64,000 bases of DNA from Verrucomicrobiota bacterium (GTDB taxonomy: Bacteria; Verrucomicrobiota; Verrucomicrobiia; CAIQCK01). Shown in pieces: positions 35,059 through 43,686 of this stretch (positions are counted from its first letter, which is position 1; each line of letters starts with the position of its first letter). The notes under the pieces are model-generated. The model worked only from the letters and a program-made list of their open reading frames with translations. It had not been told where the DNA came from and made no database searches. The DNA is taken from contig JACRJX010000014.1 in the NCBI GenBank assembly GCA_016235595.1, forward strand, positions 62,001 to 126,000. The letters run 5' to 3'. A program made the position numbers and the translations under genes.

Positions 35059-36147
35059 ATGAGTTCCATCGTTCACGTCGCGCTCGGAGAGCGCAGCTAC
35101 GACATTTTAATCCGCGAGGGCCTGCTGGGTCAGCTGCCGGAATTGCTGCAACCACTCAAACTCGGCCGCCGCTGCGCCATTCTCACCGATACCAACGTCA
35201 GTCCGCGCTACGCCGCCACCGTTCGCGACACACTCACCGCAGCGGGTTGGAGCGTCAGTATCCACACTGTGCCGGCGGGCGAAAGCTCCAAGTCGCTCCA
35301 TGTGGCCGGAAAACTTTACGAAGAACTTGTCGAGGCGCGGCTGAACCGCCGCTCGTTCGTGCTGGCACTCGGCGGCGGTGTCGTGGGCGATTTAGCGGGC
35401 TTCATCGCGGCAACGTTCCTGCGCGGTGTGGATTTCGTGCAGGTGCCGACGACGCTGCTGGCCATGGTGGACAGTTCTGTCGGCGGCAAGGTGGCAATCA
35501 ACCTGCCGCAAGGCAAGAACCTGGTCGGCGCCTTCTACCAGCCGCGAATCGTCGCGGCTGACATTGCCACGCTGGCGTCGCTGCCGGAGCGCGAGTTTCG
35601 CGCCGGCGTCGGCGAGATCATCAAGTACGGCGTCATTTACGACGCGGCGCTTTTTTCCACACTGGAGCGGGAACTGCCCGCGCTCATTGCGAAGGATACC
35701 GGCGTGTTGTCGGGCGTAATCGCTCGTTGTTGCGAGATCAAGGCCGACGTGGTTTCCAAGGACGAGCGCGAGAGCGGACTGCGCGAGATTCTCAATTTCG
35801 GTCACACCGTCGGCCACGCCATCGAGGCCGTGACTGAATACGGCCGTTACCTGCATGGAGAGGCCATCGCCATCGGCATGGTGGCGGCAGCGCGGCTGTC
35901 ACAGAAACACGGCGGGCTTGCGGCGGCGGACGCGGATCGCATCGAGGCGTTGTTGCGCCGCGCCGGTTTCGATCTCCAGCTGCCCAACGTGCCGTTGGAT
36001 CGACTGCTCGCTGCAATGCGCTCGGACAAGAAAGCGCGCGACGGCGGGCTGCGCTTCGTGCTCGCCCGCCGTATCGGCGAGGTTTTCTCCAGCGACGCCG
36101 TCAGCGAGTCGGATATCAAGGAGGTTCTCCATGTCAGCCGTCGGTGA
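35059..36147 (+). CDS. aroB: 3-dehydroquinate synthase
   Basis: 362 residues from MSSIVHVALGERSYDIL at 35059, matching E. coli length. Turns DAHP into dehydroquinate in the shikimate pathway, using NAD and a divalent metal. Motifs: ALGGGVVGDLAGFIAATFLRG, PTTLLAMVDSSVGGKVAINL, KNLVGAFYQP, KDERESGLREILNFGHTVGHAIE (metal ligands). A promoter-like pair ends right before the ATG, so the mRNA may be nearly leaderless. The last 17 nt overlap the next gene, whose GGAGG lies inside aroB. Confidence 0.96.
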   Translation: MSSIVHVALGERSYDILIREGLLGQLPELLQPLKLGRRCAILTDTNVSPRYAATVRDTLTAAGWSVSIHTVPAGESSKSLHVAGKLYEELVEARLNRRSFVLALGGGVVGDLAGFIAATFLRGVDFVQVPTTLLAMVDSSVGGKVAINLPQGKNLVGAFYQPRIVAADIATLASLPEREFRAGVGEIIKYGVIYDAALFSTLERELPALIAKDTGVLSGVIARCCEIKADVVSKDERESGLREILNFGHTVGHAIEAVTEYGRYLHGEAIAIGMVAAARLSQKHGGLAAADADRIEALLRRAGFDLQLPNVPLDRLLAAMRSDKKARDGGLRFVLARRIGEVFSSDAVSESDIKEVLHVSRR

Positions 36148-36745
36148 ATCCATCGTTCGTGAATTTTTCGAGTTGAACGGTTTTCTGGTTTGCCAGCACC
36201 GTAAATACGCCGTCATGGCGCGCGCGAAAACCGCCGACGAGGAAATAGATTTCCTCGTCCACAATCCGCACGCCGACCCTGCTGCCGGCCCGCCCAGCTT
36301 CATCATCGGCCCCGATGACTTGAAGCGCGTGGCGCGCGCCATTGTGGTCGTCAAGCCGTGGCACACCGAGCGATTTGGTCCGTCGGTCGTCTCAAAAACA
36401 CAACTGCTGAAGTTTGTCGAGAAGCGCTCGCTCGATGCCGCAGATCGCCGGCTCGGTCACGACGGACCCTTGCTGAAGCTGCTGGTGTTGCCGGATCTGC
36501 CGGCCAGCGAATCGCTCAAGTCGAAGACCATCGAATTGCTGCGCGCTGCCGGGGTGGACGCGGTCATCATTTTCCGCACGATGCTGCTGGAGCTCATCGG
36601 TTCGGTGGAGGTCAACCGCAACTACGCCAAGAGCGACCTGCTTCAAATCATACGTTTGCTGAAGCTCTACCATTTGCTCAAGGGCCCGCAGCTCGATCTG
36701 TTCGCGCGAAAGAGAGGCCAGAAGCCGGAAACCAGCAGTCAGTAG
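36131..36745 (+). CDS. Conserved-looking protein, possibly a degenerate PD-(D/E)xK nuclease
   Basis: 204 residues from ATG 36131, with GGAGG 6 nt upstream inside aroB. The N-terminal half reads GESIVREFFELNGFLVCQHR, then ARAKTADEEIDFLVHNP, then VARAIVVVKPWHTERF: an early Glu, EEID and a VxK element as in restriction-endonuclease-like folds, though the usual ExK acid is replaced by Val. The C-terminal half is helical (SKTIELLRAAGVDAVIIFRTMLLELI). I do not recognise a named family. Its place between aroB and dprA-topA-xer suggests a role with DNA, but this is context only. Confidence 0.7.
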   Translation: MSAVGESIVREFFELNGFLVCQHRKYAVMARAKTADEEIDFLVHNPHADPAAGPPSFIIGPDDLKRVARAIVVVKPWHTERFGPSVVSKTQLLKFVEKRSLDAADRRLGHDGPLLKLLVLPDLPASESLKSKTIELLRAAGVDAVIIFRTMLLELIGSVEVNRNYAKSDLLQIIRLLKLYHLLKGPQLDLFARKRGQKPETSSQ

Positions 36746-36760
36746 CCAGTTCTCATCACC

Positions 36761-37867
36761 ATGAACTCGCGCGAAGCCTACATCGCGCTCAACATGATTG
36801 ACCATGTGGGGCCGGTGCGTGTGAAGCGGCTGCTCGATCGCTTTGGCCAGCCGCAGGCCATCCTCACGGCCAACGCAAGGGAATTGACGCAGGTCGAGGG
36901 CATCGGGCCGGAGGTGGCGAAGGCCATTACCGGTTGGCAATCGCAGGTGAATCTCGACGATGAGCTGAAACGCATCGCCGACTTCGGCGCACATGTGCTG
37001 ACACTTGACGATCCTGATTATCCTGCCAACCTCCGGCAGATTTACGATCCGCCGCTGGCGCTCTATATGAAGGGCTCGCTGGAGCCGCGCGACAAGCACG
37101 CCATCGCCATCGTCGGCTCACGGCAGACGACTTACTATGGCTTGGAAAGTGCGCGCAAATTCGGCTACCAGCTCGCCTACGCCGGCATGACGGTCGTCAG
37201 CGGCATGGCGCGCGGCATTGACACCGCTGCGCACCAGGGCGCGCTCGCTGCCAACGGCCGCACGCTCGCCGTTCTCGGCACCGGTCTTGATATCGTTTAT
37301 CCGCCGGAGAACGGCGTACTCTATGAAAAGATCGCCAGTGGCGGCGGTGCCGTGCTGACGCAGTTTCCGTTCGGCGTGCGGCCAGATCCGCAGCATTTCC
37401 CGCTGCGTAATCGCATCGTCAGCGGCCTCTCGCTTGGCATCCTCGTCGTCGAAGCCGGCAACGGCAGCGGCGCGCTCATCACAGCCAACATGGCACTCGA
37501 CCAGGGCCGGCAGGTTTTCGCGGTGCCGGGCAGGATTGATTCACCACAGTCCAAAGGCTGCCACCACCTCATCAAGGGCGGCGCAAAACTCGTTGAGGAT
37601 GCCGAAGACGTGCTCACCGAATTCGAGGATTTGTTTCCGAAAGTCTCCCGTCCGGACATGCCGGCGGTCGCCGCGCCCGCGCTGGGACTTTCGGAGGCGG
37701 AGCAGAAAGTATTCGACGCGGTGGGCAATGACGAAACCGACCTCGATCAGGTCATCCGGCAAAGCAGGTTGACAAGCGCGGAGGTTTTCGCCACGTTGCT
37801 CCAACTGGAAATGAGACGCAGGGTCCGTCAACTGCCGGGCAAGCGTTTCGTTCGCACCCAAGCATGA
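36761..37867 (+). CDS. dprA: DNA processing protein DprA
   Basis: 368 residues. The N-terminal part (MNSREAYIALNMIDHVGPVRVKRLL, VEGIGPEVAKAI) is the helical/HhH region. The Rossmann-like core (about 100-300) carries IAIVGSRQTTYYGLESARK, VVSGMARGIDTAAHQGAL, TLAVLGTGLDIVYPPEN, LRNRIVSGLSLGILVVEA and GSGALITANMALDQGRQVFAVPG. A winged-helix tail ends the protein. DprA loads RecA on incoming single-stranded DNA during transformation. Its stop overlaps the topA start (ATGA), so the two are translationally coupled. Confidence 0.95.
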   Translation: MNSREAYIALNMIDHVGPVRVKRLLDRFGQPQAILTANARELTQVEGIGPEVAKAITGWQSQVNLDDELKRIADFGAHVLTLDDPDYPANLRQIYDPPLALYMKGSLEPRDKHAIAIVGSRQTTYYGLESARKFGYQLAYAGMTVVSGMARGIDTAAHQGALAANGRTLAVLGTGLDIVYPPENGVLYEKIASGGGAVLTQFPFGVRPDPQHFPLRNRIVSGLSLGILVVEAGNGSGALITANMALDQGRQVFAVPGRIDSPQSKGCHHLIKGGAKLVEDAEDVLTEFEDLFPKVSRPDMPAVAAPALGLSEAEQKVFDAVGNDETDLDQVIRQSRLTSAEVFATLLQLEMRRRVRQLPGKRFVRTQA

Positions 37868-40800
37868 GCGCAAAACATCTTGTCATCGTTGAGTCGCCGG
37901 CCAAGGCGAAGACGATCAATAAATATCTGGGCAGCGACTACGTCGTGAAGGCCTCGATGGGCCACGTTCGCGATTTGCCCAGCACCGGCCTGTGCGTGGA
38001 CATCAAGAACGACTTCGAGCCGACCTACGAGGTTTCGCCAAAGAAGAAGCAGGTGGTTGCCGAACTGAAAAAGGCTGCCGAGCCTGCTGAGATTGTCTTC
38101 CTCGCGCCTGACCCTGACCGCGAAGGCGAGGCCATTGCCTGGCACCTGCGCGAGCTGCTCGCGAAAAACAAGAAGGACCACAAGCGGTTTCGCCGCGTTG
38201 CGTTCAACGAGATCACGAAGAACGCCGTCCAGCAGGCGTTCCAGCAACCGCACGATATCGAGATGCAGCGTGTGGACAGCCAGCAGGCACGGCGCGTGCT
38301 CGACCGCATTGTCGGCTACCAGATCAGCCCATTGCTGTGGCGTCGCGTCCGCGGCGCGCGCAGCGCCGGCCGCGTGCAAAGCGTGGCCGTGCGGCTCATC
38401 GTCGAGCGCGAAAGGGAAATCCGCGCGTTCGTACCCAAGGAATACTGGTCGGTCGAAGCAGAGCTGCGCAAACTCGTGGACCCGCGCACGCCGTTCCACG
38501 CACGGCTGGTCCGCATCAACGACGAGAAGCTGATTGATGTCGAGAAAGGCTTGTTCCTGCTCGGCAACCAGGGCGCCGCCGACGCCGCGAAGGCCGAACT
38601 GGAAGGCGCGGCGTGGCGCGTCGAGAAAGTGGACGAGCAACCGCGCAAACGGAATCCGTTCCCGCCGTTCATGACCAGCACGCTCCAACGCGCCGCCTCC
38701 ACCAACCTCCGCCTTGGCACCGACCTGACCATGCGCATTGCGCAGCAGCTCTACGAAGGCGTCGAGGTGGGCAACGAAGGTTCGGTGGGTCTCATCACTT
38801 ACATGCGTACCGACTCACTCACGGTCTCGCGCGACGCGCAGGCCGAGGCGCTCGCCTACATCAGCGAGACGTTCGGGGCGGAATACGCGCCGGAGTCGCC
38901 AAACTTCTATCGCTCGCGCGAGACAGCGCAGGGCGCGCACGAGGCGATCCGCCCCACGTCGGTTCGGCGCACGCCGGAGAGCGTGGCGCCGTATCTGGAC
39001 CACCAGCAGCTCGCGCTCTACACGCTGATCTGGAGACGGTTTGTCGCGAGCCAGATGGCGCCAGCGCAATTGCTCGTCAAAAGCGTGGACATCCTCGCGC
39101 GCAACGAGCGCGTTGCCACACCTCGCGACTTCGGGTTCCGCACCAGCACCACGCAGGTGACGTTCCCCGGGTTTCTGAAAGTTCACGGCGTCGAAGAAGG
39201 CGACGAGGACAAGACGGCCGAGGAAGCCGGCGAGGCGATTCCGCCGTTGACCGCCGCCGAGATATTGGATCTGCTTGGCCTGAAGCCCGAGCAGCATTTC
39301 ACCGAGCCGCCGCCACGCTACTCCGAGGCGACGTTGATCAAGGTGCTGGAGGAACTCGGCATCGGCCGCCCCAGCACCTACGCACCGACCATCTCAACGA
39401 TCCAGAAGCGCGAATACGTTGAGAAGGAGAAGGGCCGCCTCAAGCCAACGCCACTCGGCGAGACGACGACGGACCTGCTCGTGAAGTGGTTCCCCGAATT
39501 GCTCGACGTAAAATTCACCGCGCAGATGGAGGAACAGCTCGATGAAGTGGAGTCGGGCAAGATCGAGTGGCACGAATTGCTCAAGCGGTTCTACAAGGGC
39601 TTCAAGCCGGCGCTCGACAAGGCAAACGAGGTCAAGAAGCCGGAAAAAACCCACCTCAAATGCCAGGATTGTGGCGCGCCGATGGTCATCAAGCACGGTC
39701 GCAATGGCGATTTCCTGACCTGCTCAAAATACCCGAAGTGCAAAAACGCCGCCAACTTCATCCGCGACGAGGCCGGCGTCGTCCACATCCAGGAGCCGGA
39801 GAAGCTGCACATCAAGTGCGAGAGATGCGGCCAGCCGATGACAGTGCGCAACGCGCCGAACGGCGAGTTCCTCGCTTGCTCCTCCTACCCGGAGTGCAAG
39901 AACACCATGAACTTCACGCGCGATGTCAATGGCGGCGTCGTGCCGGAGAAAAAAGAGGAGACCGGCGTCAAATGCGAGAAGTGCGGCGAGCCGATGATCG
40001 TCAAGAGCGGCAAGAACGGCGAATTCCTCGCCTGCTCGGCATATCCCGAGTGCAAGACGACACGGAACTTCACGCGCGGTGCCGCGGGGGCCATCGTGCC
40101 AGAGAAGAAGGAAGAGACCGGCATCAAGTGCGAGAAATGCGGCTCGGAGATGGTCATCAAGTCCAGCCGCCGCGGGCCGTTCCTGGCCTGCTCCGGCTAC
40201 CCGAAGTGCCGCAACGCGATGAGCTTCACCCGCGATGAAAGCGGCAAGATCATCCCCAAGCCGCGTGCCGAGTCGCTGATCAAGGTGGAGGAGAAATGCG
40301 ACAAGTGCGGCGCGCCGATGTCGCTGAAGGGCAGCCGCCGCGGATCGTTTCTCGCCTGCACCGCGTATCCAAAGTGCAAGAGCACCAAACCGCTGTCGGA
40401 CAAGTTGAAGGAAGAACTCGCTGCCGCCCGCGCCAAGATCGCCGCCAGCCAACCCCAGACTGAAGCCGCTCCGGGTGTTGCACCAGGCGCGAAGCCGAAG
40501 GCGATGCTGACCAAGATCGAGTGCGAAGAATGCGGCAAGCCGATGGCCGTCCGGCAGGGGCCGCGCGGACAATTCCTCGGCTGTTCCGGGTATCCGAAAT
40601 GCCGCAACGCAAAACCGATGCCGTCTGGCCTCGAACTTGCTGACGAAACACCCGCAGCCGAACCGGCCGCTCAAGGGCCAGTGGAGGCGACGGCGGAACA
40701 GTTGAAGCAAAAGAAGGCCATGGCGCTTTCTCCGACCGCTGAGCCTGTCGCCGCTGCCAAACCGCCATTGCCGGCGACGACCGACGAGAAGTGCGAGAAA

Positions 40801-40905
40801 TGCGGCGCTCCGATGATGATCCGCAGTGGCCGGTTTGGGCCGTTCATGGCCTGCTCAGCCTACCCGAAGTGCAAGACCACGAAAAAAATGCCGCCGTCGG
40901 AGTAG
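37864..40905 (+). CDS. topA: DNA topoisomerase I with seven C-terminal zinc ribbons
   Basis: 1013 residues, longer than most TopA (about 700-870). Toprim domain at the start (LVIVESPAKAKTINKYLG; FLAPDPDREGEAIAWHL), and the active-site Tyr in SVGLITYMRTDS at about residue 313. From residue 597 come seven CxxC...C(x)nC zinc ribbons, each of the type KCEKCGEPMIVKSGKNGEFL followed by ACSAYPECKT, divided by an Ala/Pro-rich spacer after the fifth and sixth. Relaxes negative supercoils. The last codons ACG AAA AAA ATG hold an A7 run where the xer gene overlaps in the -1 frame. Same transcript as dprA and xer. Confidence 0.95.
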   Translation: MSAKHLVIVESPAKAKTINKYLGSDYVVKASMGHVRDLPSTGLCVDIKNDFEPTYEVSPKKKQVVAELKKAAEPAEIVFLAPDPDREGEAIAWHLRELLAKNKKDHKRFRRVAFNEITKNAVQQAFQQPHDIEMQRVDSQQARRVLDRIVGYQISPLLWRRVRGARSAGRVQSVAVRLIVEREREIRAFVPKEYWSVEAELRKLVDPRTPFHARLVRINDEKLIDVEKGLFLLGNQGAADAAKAELEGAAWRVEKVDEQPRKRNPFPPFMTSTLQRAASTNLRLGTDLTMRIAQQLYEGVEVGNEGSVGLITYMRTDSLTVSRDAQAEALAYISETFGAEYAPESPNFYRSRETAQGAHEAIRPTSVRRTPESVAPYLDHQQLALYTLIWRRFVASQMAPAQLLVKSVDILARNERVATPRDFGFRTSTTQVTFPGFLKVHGVEEGDEDKTAEEAGEAIPPLTAAEILDLLGLKPEQHFTEPPPRYSEATLIKVLEELGIGRPSTYAPTISTIQKREYVEKEKGRLKPTPLGETTTDLLVKWFPELLDVKFTAQMEEQLDEVESGKIEWHELLKRFYKGFKPALDKANEVKKPEKTHLKCQDCGAPMVIKHGRNGDFLTCSKYPKCKNAANFIRDEAGVVHIQEPEKLHIKCERCGQPMTVRNAPNGEFLACSSYPECKNTMNFTRDVNGGVVPEKKEETGVKCEKCGEPMIVKSGKNGEFLACSAYPECKTTRNFTRGAAGAIVPEKKEETGIKCEKCGSEMVIKSSRRGPFLACSGYPKCRNAMSFTRDESGKIIPKPRAESLIKVEEKCDKCGAPMSLKGSRRGSFLACTAYPKCKSTKPLSDKLKEELAAARAKIAASQPQTEAAPGVAPGAKPKAMLTKIECEECGKPMAVRQGPRGQFLGCSGYPKCRNAKPMPSGLELADETPAAEPAAQGPVEATAEQLKQKKAMALSPTAEPVAAAKPPLPATTDEKCEKCGAPMMIRSGRFGPFMACSAYPKCKTTKKMPPSE

Positions 40906-41948
40906 CCGCCTGGCCCGACGAACTGGTCCGCGATTTCCTGCAATACCTGCAGGCCGAGCGCAACGCCTCGACCCTCACCCTTCGCAACTACGAACAGTGC
41001 CTCCGCGAGTTCCGCGTGTGGATGGCGGAGAGCAGCAAGCGGCAAGGGGCAGGCGGCAAGGGGACAGTGTCGGGAGGCAAGAGCAGTTCAATCCCACAGA
41101 CCACAGAAGTCTCGTCCGCCGCTTCCCCCTTGCCTCCCATCAACTGGCGTTCCATCGAGCCGTTCCAGTGCCGGCGCTACCTGATGGCGCTAATGCAAGC
41201 GGGACTGAAACGCGCAACGGTGGCGTTGCGTATCGCCGGCCTGCGGTCGTTCTACCGCTTCCTCATGCGGCGCGGCACTGTGAAGGACAACCCGCTCAGC
41301 GGCCTTATCATGCCGAAGCGCGAGAAGCGCCTCCCACGATTCCTGACACTCCAACAAGTGAACGACCTCCTCAACGCGCCGCTGAAAATCGCCGGACCTG
41401 AATCTGACGATAAGAAGCGTCGCCCCGGTCGTCCGCCGGCGGCGTTCGTGCCGTGGCGCGACAAAGCCATCCTCGAAACCCTCTACAGCGGCGGCCTGCG
41501 CGTTCACGAAATCTGCAACTTGAACCGCGGGCACATTGATCTGCTCGGCGAGGTCATCATCGTGCGCGGCAAAGGCGGCAAGGAACGGCTCTGCCCCGTG
41601 GGCCGGCCCGCGCTTGACGCGATCGAGGTTTACTGGTCCAAGCTGCCGCCGCAGGCCCCGCATGGGCGCGACATGCCGGCGTTTCTCGACAGCCACCTGC
41701 GCCGCCTCCGGCCACACGAGGTCCAGCGCAAGATGAAAACCTACCTGAAGATCGCCGGCATCGGCGCGGACCTGACGCCGCACAAGCTGCGCCATAGCTT
41801 TGCCACGCACATGCTCGACGCCGGCGCGGACCTGCGCAGCGTGCAGGAACTCCTCGGCCACTCCAGCCTCTCCACGACACAGGTCTATACCCACGTGACG
41901 TCCGCCCGGCTCAAGCAGGTTTACGACAAGACGCATCCGAGAGCGTAG
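40869..41948 (+). CDS. Tyrosine recombinase of the XerC/XerD type
   Basis: 359 residues if the GTG at 40869 inside topA is the start; no ATG, GTG or TTG lies between there and the middle of the N-terminal domain, which begins PDELVRDFLQYLQAERNAST. An ATG at 40800 is another option. The catalytic set is present: SGGLRVHEICNL (Arg), VRGKGGKERLCPVG (Lys), HKLRHSFATHML (HxxR), LGHSSLSTTQVYTHV (His and Tyr). It would resolve chromosome dimers or act as a site-specific recombinase. A Gly/Ser-rich segment of about 35 residues (DNA 41039-41134) splits the N-terminal domain. The neighbours dprA-topA fit a housekeeping Xer. Confidence 0.88.
   Translation: MQDHEKNAAVGVAAWPDELVRDFLQYLQAERNASTLTLRNYEQCLREFRVWMAESSKRQGAGGKGTVSGGKSSSIPQTTEVSSAASPLPPINWRSIEPFQCRRYLMALMQAGLKRATVALRIAGLRSFYRFLMRRGTVKDNPLSGLIMPKREKRLPRFLTLQQVNDLLNAPLKIAGPESDDKKRRPGRPPAAFVPWRDKAILETLYSGGLRVHEICNLNRGHIDLLGEVIIVRGKGGKERLCPVGRPALDAIEVYWSKLPPQAPHGRDMPAFLDSHLRRLRPHEVQRKMKTYLKIAGIGADLTPHKLRHSFATHMLDAGADLRSVQELLGHSSLSTTQVYTHVTSARLKQVYDKTHPRA
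41039..41134. repeat. Palindromic in-frame insertion within the xer gene
   Basis: Two direct copies of GCGGCAAGGGG (41039-41049, 41053-41063) stand opposite an inverted CCCCTTGCC (41126-41134). The enclosed DNA encodes a low-complexity Gly/Ser/Pro stretch that has no counterpart in ordinary Xer proteins. It keeps the reading frame, as palindromic coding insertions can do. Confidence 0.5.
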
Positions 41949-42106
41949 CGCGCGTTGCCAGTGGAATTTGGACTGGCTCGCCCACCCTCGCAAAAGTCGG
42001 ATGGGTTTCGCTGCTGTAGCATCTGCGAGCGTGTTTGGCAGGCAGAGGTTTCGTTCTCGAAAACTTTTGCTGGACGGTTGTGGCGCGGGCCGACAACACT
42101 CCTGTC

Positions 42107-42670
42107 ATGCAAGTCAATCTCGCTACTCTCATCACTGACGCGAGCCGTGTCATCGGCAGCGTGCTCAACCACGAGGCCGCCATCCGCGCCAGCGCCGACG
42201 CAATGACTCGCGCGCTGCTGGCGGGCGGGAAGATTCTCACCGCCGGCAACGGGGGTTCCGCCGCCGACGCGATGCACCTCTCCGAGGAGCTCGTCGGCCG
42301 CTACAAAGGCAACCGTCGCGCGCTGGCCTCTGTCGCCCTCAACTGCGACGCCACCGCGCTGACGTGCATCGCCAACGATTTCTCCTTCGACGAAATCTAT
42401 TCCCGTCAAATCGAGGCGCTCGGCCGCGAGGGTGACGTGCTCGTGGTCTTCTCCACCAGCGGCAACTCGCCGAACATCCTCAACGCCCTCGATGCCGCCA
42501 AGAAACGCGGCATGGTCACCGTCGCGATGCTCGGCAAGAGCGGCGGCACGGCCAAGGGTCGTGCCGACCACGAGATCATCATCGCCAGCCCCGATGGCGC
42601 ACGGGTTCAGGAAGCGCATACGCTCATCCTGCACTTGTGGCTGGAGTTGATTGAGGCGGCAGTGAAGTAG
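42107..42670 (+). CDS. gmhA: Sedoheptulose 7-phosphate isomerase
   Basis: 187 residues from ATG 42107; the longer upstream frame has no homologous sequence. SIS-domain isomerase, normal length for GmhA, with TAGNGGSAADAMHLSEELVG, ANDFSFDEIYSRQI, VVFSTSGNSPNILNALDAAK and EAHTLILHLWLELIE. It makes D-glycero-D-manno-heptose 7-phosphate, the first step to ADP-heptose, which the GT9 enzyme at 5807 would use. The 158 nt before it show no clear promoter. Convergent with a DUF1080 gene. Confidence 0.92.
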   Translation: MQVNLATLITDASRVIGSVLNHEAAIRASADAMTRALLAGGKILTAGNGGSAADAMHLSEELVGRYKGNRRALASVALNCDATALTCIANDFSFDEIYSRQIEALGREGDVLVVFSTSGNSPNILNALDAAKKRGMVTVAMLGKSGGTAKGRADHEIIIASPDGARVQEAHTLILHLWLELIEAAVK

Positions 42671-42680
42671 TACGCCCGCC

Positions 42681-42702
42681 GCGGCCCAATCACAGTGGCC
42701 GC
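42681..42702. terminator. Hairpin between convergent gmhA and DUF1080 gene
   Basis: GCGGCC (42681-42686) and GGCCGC (42697-42702) are inverted around 10 nt, overlapping the DUF1080 gene stop at 42690. No T-run. Confidence 0.3.
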
Positions 42703-43490
42703 AGCCAGATGTTGCGGAAACGGACGGGACAGTGATGACCCGCCAGACGCAGCGGGCCTTTGCTGATCTTCTGTTTGTATTGGGCGACGATGCGGTGACC
42801 GGTCTCGCCGTGAATCTCTTCGTTCAGTTGGACCAGCACGCCATTGTGGAAGAGTGTCACACGCGCGGCATGAACGAGCTTGTCACCGTCAAACTCCGGC
42901 GCGGTGAAGACGATGTCGTAGCTCTGCCACTCACCCGGCTTGCGGCAAGCATTCACGAGCGGCGGTTTCAGGCCGTAGATGGCGGCGGCCTGGCCATCGG
43001 GATAGAGCTTCTCGTTGTAGGAGTCGAAGATCTGTATCTCGTAGAGGCCCATCAGCATGACACCGTTGTTGCCGCGGTTGTACCACGGGCCTTCGAAGTT
43101 GGCCGGGCACATCCACTCGATGTGAATCTGGCAACTCCCGAATTCTTCTTTCGTCGTGAGGCTGCCCGAGACCGCTTCAATACAGCCGTCCACGATCTTC
43201 CAGGTGTTCGTCTGCCACTGCGCGAGATCCTTGCCGTTAAAAAGTGAGATGGCGTCCGACGGCGGCGGCGCGGGTGCGGGCGCGGGGCCGGGGTCGATTC
43301 GCTTCGGCGCGGGCCGGTCGGGATCATGCACAAGCCAGCCATACCACGGCAGCTTGGGCGTATCCTTGTAGCCAGAGACGCCGGAGCCGTCCTTGGCATG
43401 AACCAGTTCAGCGGCGTAGACGCCGAAGGAGAACGAGAGCAGCATGAACCCCACAAAGAATGCCCGTATGAAAGAGGAGACGTTTTTCAT
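42690..43490 (-). CDS. Secreted DUF1080 (3-keto-disaccharide hydrolase-type) protein
   Basis: 266 residues from ATG 43490; a TTG 12 nt earlier is possible. Signal sequence MKNVSSFIRAFFVGFMLLSFSFGVYA. A Pro-rich stretch around residues 62-80 leads to one DUF1080 domain (AISLFNGKDLAQWQ, YNRGNNGVMLMGLYEIQIFDSYN, GEWQSYDIVFTAPEFDG, KGPLRLAGHHCPVRFRNIWLRPL). DUF1080 is a concanavalin-like sandwich; some members act on 3-keto-glycosides, others probably only bind glycans. The kinase at 23012 has the same domain. Divergent from the GHL6-type gene across 196 nt. Confidence 0.88.
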   Translation of the reverse strand: MKNVSSFIRAFFVGFMLLSFSFGVYAAELVHAKDGSGVSGYKDTPKLPWYGWLVHDPDRPAPKRIDPGPAPAPAPPPSDAISLFNGKDLAQWQTNTWKIVDGCIEAVSGSLTTKEEFGSCQIHIEWMCPANFEGPWYNRGNNGVMLMGLYEIQIFDSYNEKLYPDGQAAAIYGLKPPLVNACRKPGEWQSYDIVFTAPEFDGDKLVHAARVTLFHNGVLVQLNEEIHGETGHRIVAQYKQKISKGPLRLAGHHCPVRFRNIWLRPL

Positions 43491-43603
43491 AAGTGAGTGC
43501 AATATTACGGCGGCGTTCGCTTACGGACAAGAACTGGATTGTGCCGGCGCGCGGTTCACCCGCAAATGAGCATCGTTGTCGCCGTGCGATCCCGTGACGG
43601 AGA

Positions 43604-43617
43604 TTCGTATTTACGAA
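43604..43617. promoter_or_regulatory. 14-nt perfect palindrome, candidate operator
   Basis: TTCGTA-TT-TACGAA lies 70 nt before the GHL6-type gene and about 114 nt before the divergent DUF1080 gene. The symmetry fits a dimeric repressor site; no regulator gene is adjacent. Confidence 0.3.
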
Positions 43618-43686
43618 CAGCCACAGGAACAGATAAGAGGAAGGCGAAGATTATTCCCGTTGGTCCTCGACAACAAATTGGATGCC

